From: Serinicoccus marinus DSM 15273 | Lineage (GTDB): Bacteria; Actinomycetota; Actinomycetes; Actinomycetales; Dermatophilaceae | Assembly: GCF_008386315.1 (NCBI RefSeq) | Contig: NZ_CP043808.1 | Coordinates: 2,542,001 to 2,606,000 of the forward strand | Length of the DNA: 64,000 nt | Direction: 5' to 3' | Part shown: positions 16,287 through 25,287 of the stretch, in pieces | How the letters are laid out: every line of letters begins with the position of its first letter | Position numbering within the stretch: position 1 is the first letter of the stretch | Notes under the pieces: generated by a model | What the model saw: the letters and a program-made list of their open reading frames with translations, nothing else | Told to the model about the DNA's origin: nothing | Database searches by the model: none | Program-made: the position numbers and the translations under genes

Positions 16287-17126
16287 TCAGCGGGCGAGGA
16301 ACCCCGTCAGCACCGCGCCCCCGACGATCAGCAGTCCCGCCACGAGGTGCGGTCGACGCGCCTCCTTGAGCACGATGAGCAGCTCGCGCAGGTAGGCGCC
16401 GGCCGGGAAGTCCATCGGGACCCGCACCCCGACGACCTGCACCGGCAGCCGGTGCCGCGCGATGAGCAGGCTGGTGCGGGCGGCGTGGTAGGCGCTGGTC
16501 ACGACCGCGTAGGGCGGCGGGCAGCCCTGGTCCTGAAGCAGCCGGGTGGAGAGCAGGAGGTTCTCCTCGGTGGTGGTGGCCCGGTCCTCGAGGAGGAGCG
16601 GTGCAGCCGGATCCTGGCTGCGCACCCAGCGCGCCATCGCCTCCGACTCCGCAGGTCGGTCACCCTTGGCGCGCCCTCCGGTCAGGACGAGAGGCGACGT
16701 CGCCGCGCCGAGTCCCCCGAGGGTGGTGAGTCGGCCGAGCGCGGTCAACCCGCCGCGCAGCCGCGCGGCGAGCTCCTCCCCCACCCGCCCGTCGGGCACC
16801 GGAGCACCCAGCACGATCACGGCCCGACGGTCGACGTCGACGGGGCGACGGCACAGCCACCAGCGCCGGCCCAGGAGCAGCACCATGACCAGCCCCGGCC
16901 ACGCCGCGAGGAGGAGCAGGCCCGCGCCCAGGCCGACGAGCACCGGCGCCGCGGCATACCCGAGCAGGAGCAGGCCGCCGACGGGGACGACGATCGTGGC
17001 GAGCCCACCGACCAGGGCACCCCGGGTGTCGGCGTCACGGCGCCCGCGGGCGAGCCGTTGCCCGGCATACCAGAGCAGCAGGCCCGGCAGGACGAACCCG
17101 AGCGGCGCCAGCACCAGGCCCGTCAC
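16287..17126 (-). CDS. YdcF/DUF218-family membrane protein
   Basis: About 279 residues from the GTG at 17126. Helices at roughly 2-20, 45-80 and 85-100, plus one at the C terminus, surround a DUF218 domain: DRRAVIVLGAPV, LVLTGGRAKGDRPAESEAM, DRATTTEENLLLS, VVTSAYHAARTSLL. SanA/ElyC/YdcF proteins of this fold are linked to envelope integrity, but their reaction is poorly known. The start is uncertain because no ribosome binding site is visible. It lies 20 bases after the rocD stop and may be cotranscribed. Confidence 0.75.
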   Translation of the reverse strand: MTGLVLAPLGFVLPGLLLWYAGQRLARGRRDADTRGALVGGLATIVVPVGGLLLLGYAAAPVLVGLGAGLLLLAAWPGLVMVLLLGRRWWLCRRPVDVDRRAVIVLGAPVPDGRVGEELAARLRGGLTALGRLTTLGGLGAATSPLVLTGGRAKGDRPAESEAMARWVRSQDPAAPLLLEDRATTTEENLLLSTRLLQDQGCPPPYAVVTSAYHAARTSLLIARHRLPVQVVGVRVPMDFPAGAYLRELLIVLKEARRPHLVAGLLIVGGAVLTGFLAR

Positions 17127-17146
17127 GAGGACGGGCGCGGGGACGT

Positions 17147-18367
17147 TCAGCCGCGGGCCTCGGCGAGCACGGCGCCGAGCGCGTCGGTGATCTGCCGCAG
17201 CTCGTCCTCGGTGATCGTCAGCGGCGGGGCGAGCCGGATCGTCGAGCCGTGGGTGTCCTTGGCGAGGACGCCCTTGCGAGCCAGCGCCTTGCACGCCTCC
17301 TTGCCGGTCATGAGGCCCGGGTCGATGTCGATGCCCGCCCAGAGACCGCGCACGCGGACCGCCTCGGCGCCCTGCCCGACGAGGTTGCCCAGCTCCTCGG
17401 CGAAGACCGACTCCAGCTGCTTGGCGTGCGCCTGGTGCTCGCCGGTCGCGAGCAGGTCGACGACGGCCTTGCCGACCGCGGCCGCCAGCGGGTTGCCGCC
17501 GAAGGTGGACCCGTGGGTGCCCGGGGTGATGACCTTCATGACCTCGGCGTCGGCGGCCACGGCCGAGACAGGCACGATGCCCCCGCCGAGCGCCTTGCCG
17601 AGGGTGTACATGTCGGCCTCGACGCCCTCGTACTCACAGGCGAGGGAGGTGCCGGTGCGGCCGAGCCCGGACTGGATCTCGTCCGCGATCATGAGGACGT
17701 TCTTGCTGGTGCACAGCTCGCGCAGGCCCGGCAGGAAGCCCTCCTTGGGGATCATGACGCCCTGCTCGCCCTGGATCGGCTCGACGAGAACGGCCGCGGT
17801 GCTGTCGGTGATCGCGGCCTCGATCGCGGCGAGGTCGCCGTAGGGCACGGCGACGAAGCCCGGCGTGTAGGGCCCGTAGTGGTCGTGCGCCTCCGGGTCG
17901 TCGGAGAAGGAGATGATCGTCGTCGTGCGGCCGTGGAAGTTGCCGTCCATGACGATGATCTCGGCCTGACCGTCCGGCACCCCCTTCACCTGGTAGGCCC
18001 ACTTGCGGGCGATCTTGAGCGCGGTCTCGACCGCCTCGGCGCCGGTGTTCATCGGCAGGATCATGTCCTTGCCGACGAGCCGCGCCAGCGCCTCGCAGAA
18101 GGGACCGAGCTGGTCGTTGTGGAAGGCGCGCGAGGTCAGCGTCGAGCGGTCGAGCTGGTCCTTGGCCGCCTGCACGAGGCCGGGGTGGCGGTGCCCGAAG
18201 TTGAGCGCGGAGTAGCCGGAGAGGGCGTCGATGTAGGTGTTGCCCTCGACATCGGTGACGTGGATGCCCTCCGCGTGCTCGACGACCACCGGCAACGGGC
18301 TGTAGTTGTGCGCGGCGACCTGGTCCTCGAGGTCGATGTAGGCCTGGTTGGTGGACAGCTCAGTCAT
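17147..18367 (-). CDS. rocD: Ornithine aminotransferase
   Basis: The 406-residue class III PLP aminotransferase matches full family length. Motifs include TGAEAVETALKIARKW, LMIADEIQSGLGRTG and the PLP lysine in LGKALGGG. RocD converts ornithine and 2-oxoglutarate to glutamate semialdehyde and glutamate in arginine/ornithine catabolism. No arginase or proline gene is adjacent. A conspicuous hairpin (18410-18445) and palindrome (18451-18462) lie in its upstream region and may regulate it. Confidence 0.92.
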   Translation of the reverse strand: MTELSTNQAYIDLEDQVAAHNYSPLPVVVEHAEGIHVTDVEGNTYIDALSGYSALNFGHRHPGLVQAAKDQLDRSTLTSRAFHNDQLGPFCEALARLVGKDMILPMNTGAEAVETALKIARKWAYQVKGVPDGQAEIIVMDGNFHGRTTTIISFSDDPEAHDHYGPYTPGFVAVPYGDLAAIEAAITDSTAAVLVEPIQGEQGVMIPKEGFLPGLRELCTSKNVLMIADEIQSGLGRTGTSLACEYEGVEADMYTLGKALGGGIVPVSAVAADAEVMKVITPGTHGSTFGGNPLAAAVGKAVVDLLATGEHQAHAKQLESVFAEELGNLVGQGAEAVRVRGLWAGIDIDPGLMTGKEACKALARKGVLAKDTHGSTIRLAPPLTITEDELRQITDALGAVLAEARG

Positions 18368-18409
18368 GCGGTCATCCTAGGGGTCGCGTGGGGAGGGTCG
18401 GTGCGTCGC

Positions 18410-18462
18410 AGCGCATGACCACACCACGCTGTGTAGCCATGCGCTCGTCAGCATACCTATGC
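18410..18462. promoter_or_regulatory. Nested inverted repeat and palindrome upstream of rocD
   Basis: AGCGCATG and CATGCGCT pair over 18410-18445 and enclose a second ACAC/GTGT pair. A separate palindrome, GCATA-CC-TATGC, follows at 18451-18462; on the minus strand it contains TATGCT, a plausible -10. Operator or 5' leader structure are both possible. The remainder of 18368-18548 shows nothing else. Confidence 0.4.
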
Positions 18463-18548
18463 ACTTGCGGTCCCCCGACAACCCTGTCCCCACCCCACCC
18501 GCGCGGGCCAGAACGCTGGACAGATCAGTGGGAACCCTCGTCCTTGTC

Positions 18549-18902
18549 CTAGAGGACGTCGGCGAACTGCCTCTGAGCCTCCAGGATGACTGCGTCGTCC
18601 GGCGGCAGCTTCTCGAACCAAGCCTCCTGGTCAGTGGCCTCGACCACGACGAGGCCACCGCCGTCGGCGATGGCCGGACGGACTGACCAGCCAGTCAGAT
18701 CGCACTGCGGTATCGCGTGAGCGTGGAGCACCATCCACCCGAAGATCTCCGGGACACCCGTCACCCTGCCCGGATATGCCCCCACCGTCGTCCAGGCCTT
18801 CCAGTTGCGACGCAGGTCCGCGGCGCCGAGGGACGTCGGGAACAGGCGAGCCCAGGCACGCTTCATCGCCTCGAGCGACACGCTCCCGTCGCGGCTGGTC
18901 AT
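18549..18902 (-). CDS. Hypothetical protein, 117 residues
   Basis: No family was recognised. The protein is soluble and Trp-rich (RRNWKAWTTVG, GVPEIFGWMVLHAHAIP, EAWFEKLPPDDAVILEAQ), without signal peptide or membrane helix. Its ATG overlaps the MFS stop as ATGA, so it should be translated together with the transporter. It could be a small enzyme or accessory protein linked to the transported compound, but nothing in the sequence proves this. Confidence 0.6.
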   Translation of the reverse strand: MTSRDGSVSLEAMKRAWARLFPTSLGAADLRRNWKAWTTVGAYPGRVTGVPEIFGWMVLHAHAIPQCDLTGWSVRPAIADGGGLVVVEATDQEAWFEKLPPDDAVILEAQRQFADVL

Positions 18903-20229
18903 CCTGTTTCCAGGGCATCGCCGGCCTGCTCCGGCAGCAGGAGGTATGCCGCGAGCGCACCCACGACGAAGGCGGCACCGAAGAGGGTGAACAGGGCCGC
19001 GTTGCCCCAGGTGCCGAGGATGACCGGGACGAGCAGCGGCGCGGCGATCGAGGCGATGCGCCCGAAGCCTGCCGCGGCGCCCGCACCCGAGGCGCGCACG
19101 CTGGTCGGGTAGATCTCCGGGGTGACGGCATACAGCGCGCCCCAGGCACCCAGGTTGAAGAAGCTCATGGCGCACCCGGCGGCGATGATCTGCCACACCT
19201 CGCCGGACAGGCCGAAGAAGACGGCCGACACCGCCGAGCCGAGCAGGAAGGTCGCCAGCGTCGCACGCCTGCCCCAGACCTCCACGAGGACCGCGGCGAG
19301 GGCATACCCGGCAGCTGGGCGAGGGTGATGACCAGGGTGTAGCCGAAGGAGCGCACCAGGTCGAAACCCTGGGCGTAGAGCAGCGTCGGAAGCCAGATGA
19401 AGGCGCCGTAGTAGGAGAAGTTGACGCAGAACCACACCGCCCAGATGCCGATGGTGCGCACCCGGTATGCCGACGACCAGAGCGCGCCGGGCGTCCTGGG
19501 CGGCGCCTCGGGCAGCGGCCGGCTCTCCTGGTGCGGCACCCCGGCGGACTCCTCGAAAAAGCGGACGACCTGCTCGGCCTCCGCCTCGCGGCCACGGCGC
19601 TCGAGGAAGAGCGGCGACTCCGGCATCCCCCACCGGATGACGACGGCATACAGGGCCGGGACGAGACCCAGCGCGAAGGCCCAGCGCCAGCCGTCGTCGC
19701 TGAGCGGCACGACGAAGTAGCCGATGAGCGCTGCCAGGAGCCAGCCGACGGCCCAGAAGGACTCGAGGATGACGACCATCCGGCCCCGGATCCGGGTGGG
19801 CGAGAGCTCGCTGACCAGGGTCGAGGCGACCGGCAGCTCCGCACCGAGGCCGATGCCGACGAGGAAGCGGAGCACCAGCAGCGCCGCCAGTCCGCTGACC
19901 AGCGCCGAGGCGCCGGTCGCCAGGCCGTAGACGAGCAGGGTGAGCGCGAAGACGGTGCGCCGGCCGTAGCGGTCGGCGAGCATGCCACCGAAGGTCGCCC
20001 CGAGCGCCATGCCGACGAAGCCGATCGAGAGCAGCCAGGACTGCTCGGTGCGGGTGAGGTCCCACTGGGTGGCGATCGCCAGGCCGACGAAGGAGATGAG
20101 CCCCACGTCCATGGCGTCGAGCGCCCAGCCGGTCCCCGAGCCGAGCAGGACCCGCGTGTGCTGCCGGGTGTAGGGAAGGCGGCCCATCCGCTCGGGGCGG
20201 GTGGGCAGATGGTCTGTCACGGTCGCCAT
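18899..20229 (-). CDS. MFS transporter (sugar/aromatic acid porter type), frameshifted
   Basis: Twelve helices can be followed across two frames. The N-terminal half has the MFS loop motif GGMLADRYGRRTVFA and GAELPVASTLVSELSPTRIRGR, typical of the SP/AAHS porters for sugars, niacin or aromatic acids. At about 19308, in LAQLPG/YALAAVLVEVWGRR, one base is missing. The restored length is about 443 residues. The C terminus overlaps a small hypothetical gene. The substrate is unknown. Confidence 0.78.
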
Positions 20230-20256
20230 GGGCGTCGATGATAGAGGGGCAGCACC

Positions 20257-20787
20257 CTACCGCGGCAGGGAGGCGAGCAGGGCCAGGATGCGGTCGACGG
20301 AGTCGGCCGGGAGGGCGTCGCTGCCGCCGAGCGCGGTCCGCACGTAGATCCCGTCGCTCACCCGCAGCACGAGCAGGGCCAGGTCCGGGTCGCCCAGCGT
20401 CTCGGTCAGTGCTGCGAGGAAGTGGTCGTCGAGCCGCAGCAGCGCCTCGCGCGCGACCTCGTGCTCGTCCAGCTGCCCGAGCTTGAGCAGCGCCAGATAG
20501 GTGCGGTCGAAGGGCTGGTTCGCCGCCACGGACTCCCGCAGGAAGACCTCCAACGCGTCCGGCAGGGCGGACAACCGCTCCTCCTCGGCGGCGCCGAAGA
20601 CCTCCAGCCGCTCCGCCAACCCCTGCACGAGGGCGTCCTTGGACCCGAAGTGGTAGAGCAGCCCGCCCTTGGACACCCCGGCCTCCTGCGCCGTGGCGGC
20701 CAGGGTCCCGGCCCGTTCCCCGTGCTCGATGACGAGATTCTCGAAGGCGTCGAGCACCCGCGCGCGCGTCCGTTCACCCTTCGACAT
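20257..20787 (-). CDS. TetR-family regulator of the adjacent drug exporter
   Basis: The 176-residue protein has a TetR helix-turn-helix (GTLAATAQEAGVSKGGLLYHF, about 26-46) and a C-terminal ligand domain. It is divergent from an MFS exporter across a 52-base gap occupied by a near-perfect palindrome. This is the QacR/TetR arrangement, where the repressor controls an efflux pump and itself. An ATG at 20796 is an alternative start. Confidence 0.85.
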   Translation of the reverse strand: MSKGERTRARVLDAFENLVIEHGERAGTLAATAQEAGVSKGGLLYHFGSKDALVQGLAERLEVFGAAEEERLSALPDALEVFLRESVAANQPFDRTYLALLKLGQLDEHEVAREALLRLDDHFLAALTETLGDPDLALLVLRVSDGIYVRTALGGSDALPADSVDRILALLASLPR

Positions 20788-20803
20788 GGCGCCCATCCTA
20801 ACG

Positions 20804-20834
20804 TTGTCAACTAAACCGTCCAGACGGTATAGTT
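20804..20834 (+). promoter_or_regulatory. TetR operator overlapping a leaderless exporter promoter
   Basis: A 26-bp palindrome has arms AACTAAACCGTC (20809-20820) and GACGGTATAGTT (20823-20834), with a single mismatch. It overlaps a strong promoter: TTGTCA (20804-20809), an 18-base spacer, then TATAGT (20828-20833). The exporter ATG at 20840 is only seven bases beyond the -10, so transcription probably begins at the start codon. Confidence 0.75.
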
Positions 20835-20839
20835 TTGGT

Positions 20840-22353
20840 ATGGCCACGCTGGACCTCACTCCCCCCGACACGGCACCCCGCGCCACCCGCCGCGACTGGG
20901 CAGGCCTGGCCGTGCTCATGCTCCCGGTGCTCCTCATCTCCATCGACACCACGGTGCTCAACTTCGCGCTGCCCCAGATCACCCAGGCCCTGTCCCCCTC
21001 GGCCGCCCAGCAGCTCTGGCTCCTCGACGCCTACCCCCTGGTGCTCGCGACCCTGCTCGTCACGATGGGCACGGTCGGTGACCGCATCGGCCGCCGCCGC
21101 ATCCTGCTCATCGGGGCCACCGGCTTCGCGGTCGTCTCGGCGCTGGCGGCCTTCGCGCCGACCGCCGAGCTGCTCATCGCCGCCCGGGTGGGTCTGGGCG
21201 TCTTCGGCGCCACCCTGATGCCGGCAACGCTGTCGCTGCTGCGCACGATGTTCCTCGACCGGACCCAGCGCCGGCTCGCCATCGCGATCTGGGCGACCGG
21301 CTTCTCCGTCGGCTCGGCCCTCGGCCCGGTGGTCGGCGGCATCCTGCTCGAGCACTTCCACTGGGGCTCGGTCTTCCTGGTCGCCGTGCCGGTGCTGCTC
21401 CCCCTGCTCCTGCTCGGACCCTTCCTCGTCCGGGAGTCCCGCGACCCGGCGCCGGGAGGCATCGACCTCGGGGGGATCGCCCTGTCGATGGTGGCCCTGG
21501 GTGGCCTGGCCTGGTCGCTGAAGCACGTCGCAGTCGAGGGGCCCGACGTCCTGGCCCTGGCCGCCCTCGTCGCGGCCGCCGCGGCGGGCACCGGCTTCGT
21601 GCGCCGGATGCGCCGCTCCGCCGACCCCATGCTCGACGTGCGCCTCTTCGCCGTCCCGGCCTTCTCCGGGGCCCTGGCGGTCAACCTGCTCAGCATCGTC
21701 GCGCTGACCGGCTTCCTCTTCTTCGTCACCCAGCACCTGCAGCTCGTCGAGGGTATGCCTGCGCTCGACGCCGCGCTCGTGCTCGTCCCGGGCGTCGTGG
21801 CCATGGTGGCCTCGGGGCTGCTCGTGGTCCGTGTGGTCCGGCACGTGCACCCGGCGCTCGCCGTGGTGGGCGGGCTGGGGTTCTCCGTCGCCGCCTACGC
21901 CCTGCTGAGCCTGGGCGGCACGGCGACGGTCCCGCTGATCGCGCTCGCCTTCGCGCTGCTCGGCCTGGGCATCGGTGCCGCCGAGACGATCTCCAACGAC
22001 CAGATCCTCACCACGGTCCCCCCGGCCAAGGCGGGCGCCGCCTCGGCCGTCAGCGAGACGGCCTACGAGTTCGGCGCCGTGCTCGGCACGACCCTGCTCG
22101 GCGGCCTGCTCACCTCGGTCTACCGCTCCTCGCTGACCCTGCCGGCCGGCACCGACCCGGAGGCGGCGGTCGCGGCCCGCGAGACGCTCGGCGGGGCCGC
22201 CGCCGCGGCCGAGCGTACCGGCGACCCGGCCCTGCTCGAGGCGGCGCGGTCCGCCTTCGACGCCGGCGTCGGGGTCACGAGCACCGCGGGCGCGGTCCTG
22301 GTCGCGCCGCCGCGCTCATCGCCTGGGTGACGCTGCGCGACGCCGAGCGCTGA
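20840..22353 (+). CDS. DHA2-type MFS drug exporter, frameshifted near its end
   Basis: Fourteen-helix MFS of the QacA/SmvA type, with TVLNFALPQI in helix 1, GDRIGRRRILLIG in the first loop, and GFSVGSALGPVVGG (motif C of antiporters). Such proteins expel cationic biocides using the proton gradient. A one-base deletion near 22305 diverts the frame; the expected ending LIAWVTLRDAER and TGA at 22353 is one frame away. Restored length is about 504 residues. It is regulated by the divergent TetR gene. Confidence 0.83.
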
Positions 22354-22375
22354 CCGCCGCAGCGGCGCCTCCGAC

Positions 22376-22409
22376 CGTGCTCCGGCCGCCCATGGCGCGA
22401 CGGAGCACG
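22376..22409. terminator. Bidirectional terminator between the exporter and yajQ
   Basis: CGTGCTCCG (22376-22384) pairs perfectly with CGGAGCACG (22401-22409) across a 16-base loop. The stem lies between two convergent genes, 22 bases past the exporter stop and eight past the yajQ stop. No U tract follows on either strand. Confidence 0.6.
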
Positions 22410-22417
22410 CTCGGACC

Positions 22418-22915
22418 TCAGCGGTAGTTGGTGAACTGCAGCGCCACGTCGAGGTCCTTCTCCTTGAGCAGCCGCTGCACCGCCTGGAGCTCGTCGCGGG
22501 ACTTCGAGGTGACCCGCAGCTCGTCCCCCTGGATCTGGGACTTGACGCCCTTGGGTCCCTCGTCGCGGATGATCTTGCCGATCTTCTTGGCGTTCTCCGA
22601 GGAGATGCCGCTCTTGAGGCCCGCCTCGAGCCGGAACTCCTTGCCCGAGGCGTAGGGCTCCCCGTCGTGGGTGTAGTCGAGGTGCTTGAGCGAGACGCCA
22701 CGCTTGACCAGCTTGGTCTGCAGCACGTCGAGCACCGCCTTGCACCGCTCCTCGCTGTTGGCGGCCATCGAGATGGTCTCGCCGGACAGCTCGACCCGGG
22801 CCCCCACGTTGCGGAAGTCGTAGCGGTTGCCGATCTCCTTGGCGGCCTGGTTGACGGCGTTGGCGACCTCCTGGTGATCGACCTTGCTGACGATGTCGAA
22901 GGACGAGTCGGCCAT
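22418..22915 (-). CDS. yajQ: YajQ-family nucleotide-binding protein
   Basis: The 165-residue protein begins [13 protein letters not shown], keeps the family sequences [10 protein letters not shown] and [19 protein letters not shown], and ends ALQFTNYR. Family members bind nucleotides, and some bind cyclic di-GMP. The start was chosen at 22915 because AGGAGG lies seven bases upstream of it; the in-frame ATG at 22921 is only one base from that motif. It is a single gene, convergent with the exporter. Confidence 0.92.
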   Translation of the reverse strand: MADSSFDIVSKVDHQEVANAVNQAAKEIGNRYDFRNVGARVELSGETISMAANSEERCKAVLDVLQTKLVKRGVSLKHLDYTHDGEPYASGKEFRLEAGLKSGISSENAKKIGKIIRDEGPKGVKSQIQGDELRVTSKSRDELQAVQRLLKEKDLDVALQFTNYR

Positions 22916-23011
22916 GGGCATACCTCCTGTGTCGTGGCCGGTGGCGGCCCGCTCGCGGGTTCGGACCACCGGGGGTGTGACTGTTAGCATGTCACCCGCG
23001 CTTCGCGCACT

Positions 23012-23094
23012 GGCAGGTTGTCCGAGCGGCCAATGGAAGCGGACTGTAAATCCGTCGGCGTATGCCTACGCAGGTTCGAATCCTGCACCTGCCA
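23012..23094 (+). tRNA. tRNA-Tyr (GTA)
   Basis: Class II tRNA with acceptor GGCAGGT/ACCTGCC, anticodon loop CTGTAAA giving GTA, a long variable arm, canonical T arm GCAGG-TTCGAAT-CCTGC and discriminator A. CCA is not encoded. TAGCAT at 22985-22990, preceded by a TG, is a plausible extended -10. Confidence 0.95.
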
Positions 23095-23262
23095 CCCCTG
23101 AGGACGGGCACCGGGAGACCGGTGCCCGTCCTTCGTCGTCTCACCCGCTTCGGTATGCCCGTCGCCGCCCGCTGCGGAGCGGCGCCTGCAACACGGGCCC
23201 GACGCCCGACATAGTGCAGGTGGACGGGCCGACGGGGCTCGCCGCAGCAGCCAGGAGGAGCG

Positions 23263-23808
23263 ATGCCGCTACGCCTCGCCGGGGACGACCCCGGCACGGA
23301 CCGCACCGGGGACACCCGGGACGCCGCCTGGTTCGACTCGTTCTTCGCCCGGCACGCCACCCAGGTGCACCGCTACTACACCCGTCGCGCGAACCACGAC
23401 GACGTGGAGGACCTCACCGCCGAGGTCTTCGCCACCGCCTGGCGGCGCCGGGAGAAGATCCCGTCGGACTACGAGCTGCCGTGGCTCTACCGCACGGCCT
23501 CCTACGTCCTGGCCAACCACCGCCGCAAGCCCACCCTCACCCTCCTGGCGGACTACTCCGGTCAGGAGGAGGGAGAGCTGCACGTCCGCAGCGTCGACCC
23601 GGCCGAGCTGGTCATGGCCGACGAGGACGTCCGGCAGGCGATGTCCCGGCTCAGCACCCGGGACCGCTCGATCCTCATGCTCCACGCCTGGGAAGGGCTC
23701 GACGGCGAGGGTCTGGCCCGCGCGCTCGGGCTCACCCGCGGCGGCGGCGCCGCCGCGCTCTCCCGGGCCCGCGCCCGGCTGCGCGAGGCCTGGGAGCACG
23801 ACCACTAG
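23263..23808 (+). CDS. ECF-type RNA polymerase sigma factor
   Basis: The 181 residues contain sigma region 2 (FARHATQVHRYYTRRANHDDVEDLTAEVFATAWRR) and region 4 (LSTRDRSILMLHAWEGLDGEGLARALGL). AGGAGG stands before the ATG. The next gene, 71 bases on, encodes a membrane protein with a cytoplasmic N terminus, the usual partner arrangement for a sigma/anti-sigma pair. The lack of a recognisable zinc-binding anti-sigma domain in that partner leaves the mode of control open. Confidence 0.87.
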   Translation: MPLRLAGDDPGTDRTGDTRDAAWFDSFFARHATQVHRYYTRRANHDDVEDLTAEVFATAWRRREKIPSDYELPWLYRTASYVLANHRRKPTLTLLADYSGQEEGELHVRSVDPAELVMADEDVRQAMSRLSTRDRSILMLHAWEGLDGEGLARALGLTRGGGAAALSRARARLREAWEHDH

Positions 23809-23879
23809 ACAGCACGCCGGACCGCACGGTCCGGCAGACCGGCACCACCTGCGCACCACCGCACCGAAGGAGACCGATC

Positions 23880-25271
23880 ATGGTCGAGCACCACGACGAC
23901 GAGGCACTGCACCGGCTGCGCGCCAGCGACCCGGCCACCGGGTCGCACCCGGACCTCTCCCGACTGCGCGCGCTGGTCGAGCACAAGGCGCCCGCGAGCG
24001 GGAGCACCGGCGCCGACTCCGCCGCCCGCGTCGACGACCTGCTCCGGGACCCGGTCATCCGGGCACCGTGGGTGGCGGCCGCATGCATCGGGGCGCTGGC
24101 GATCGGTGGCGCCGGGTATGCCGTCGGCGCGCAGCGCGGCCCCGGCACCCTGCTCGTCGCGGGCCAGGACTCGCTCCTGGGCGCCGCCGGGGCCGGCATG
24201 GACGCCGGGCTGAGCGCGGAGGTGGCCGGGTCGTCCTACGCGAGCAGCGGCTCGGTCGACGCCGACCCGGAGCCCTACGACCCCGGCCCCGTCCGCCTCG
24301 TGGCGGCCCCCGGCCTGTCGCAGGAAGCCACCACCGCGCCCATCTCGGTGCTGCGCAGCGAGGAGGACCCCGAGGCCTTCGTCTCGGCCTGGGCCGAGAC
24401 GTTGGGCATCGACGGGGTGCCGATGAAGGTGGACGCCGAGTTCCTCCCGGAGGGCGACGTCGGGCTGGCCGAGGCCGACAGCGGGCGGATGCTCATGGCC
24501 TCCACCGAGGGCGGCGGGTTGCACGTGTCCTACACCGACATGTTCGCCTCCCCCGACTGCCGGGAGAGCTTCGCCTACGCCGTGGGGGAGGAGCGCGAGA
24601 TGCTCGCCGAGTACTGGGAGGCGACCTTCGGGGAGGGCACCCCGCTGCCGACCGCCGACGACTGCCGCGAGACGACCGGCGAGCGCCCCACGGACGAGCA
24701 GGCCGAGGGCGCGGCGCGCGACTTCCTCGCGCAGGCGCAGATCCCCACGGACGCCTTCACCTTCGTGGTGAGCGAGTACGACCGGAGCACCCCCTTCGCC
24801 CACGTCGAGGCGGCACCTCCCGGCGGCGCCTACGGGCCGAAGCACATCAGCCTCACCGTGGGTCCGGAGGGCGTCATCGCCGCCTACGCGGGGCTGGGCG
24901 AGATGGTCCCGATCGGGGACTACCCGGTGATCTCCCCCACGGAGGCCGTGGAGCGCTACGGCGAGAAGGAGTTCTCGCAGGAGTACGGCGTGCAGCTCCC
25001 CGAGGACCTCGAGGACACCCGGCCGTCCGGGACGGGGACCACCTTCGTCGCACCCGACCTGCCCGACGCCCCGGAGGTCGAGGACGGCATGTCGCTCCCG
25101 CTGCTCCTCAAGGACAAGGAGGTCACCGGCGCCGAGCTCGTGCGGGGCACGATCTACACCCACTCGGGCAACATGGAGGTCCCGGTGTGGGAGCTGTCGA
25201 CAGGCGACGGCATGACCTACCCGGTGATGGCCGTTGCCGACGAGTCGATCGACTGGATCGCCTGGGAGTGA
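23880..25271 (+). CDS. Single-pass membrane protein, sigma-factor partner candidate
   Basis: A 463-residue protein with a soluble N terminus (1-60, starting MVEHHDDEALHRLRASDPA), one membrane helix (about 63-84) and a long acidic extracytoplasmic part. It resembles actinobacterial proteins encoded directly after ECF sigma genes, where the first 60 residues are thought to hold the sigma factor. The outer part has two Cys (SPDCRESF, ADDCRETT). No enzyme motif was found. It may sense an envelope signal, but this is inferred only from topology and gene order. Confidence 0.68.
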   Translation: MVEHHDDEALHRLRASDPATGSHPDLSRLRALVEHKAPASGSTGADSAARVDDLLRDPVIRAPWVAAACIGALAIGGAGYAVGAQRGPGTLLVAGQDSLLGAAGAGMDAGLSAEVAGSSYASSGSVDADPEPYDPGPVRLVAAPGLSQEATTAPISVLRSEEDPEAFVSAWAETLGIDGVPMKVDAEFLPEGDVGLAEADSGRMLMASTEGGGLHVSYTDMFASPDCRESFAYAVGEEREMLAEYWEATFGEGTPLPTADDCRETTGERPTDEQAEGAARDFLAQAQIPTDAFTFVVSEYDRSTPFAHVEAAPPGGAYGPKHISLTVGPEGVIAAYAGLGEMVPIGDYPVISPTEAVERYGEKEFSQEYGVQLPEDLEDTRPSGTGTTFVAPDLPDAPEVEDGMSLPLLLKDKEVTGAELVRGTIYTHSGNMEVPVWELSTGDGMTYPVMAVADESIDWIAWE

Positions 25272-25287
25272 CCGAGCCGGTGGGACG

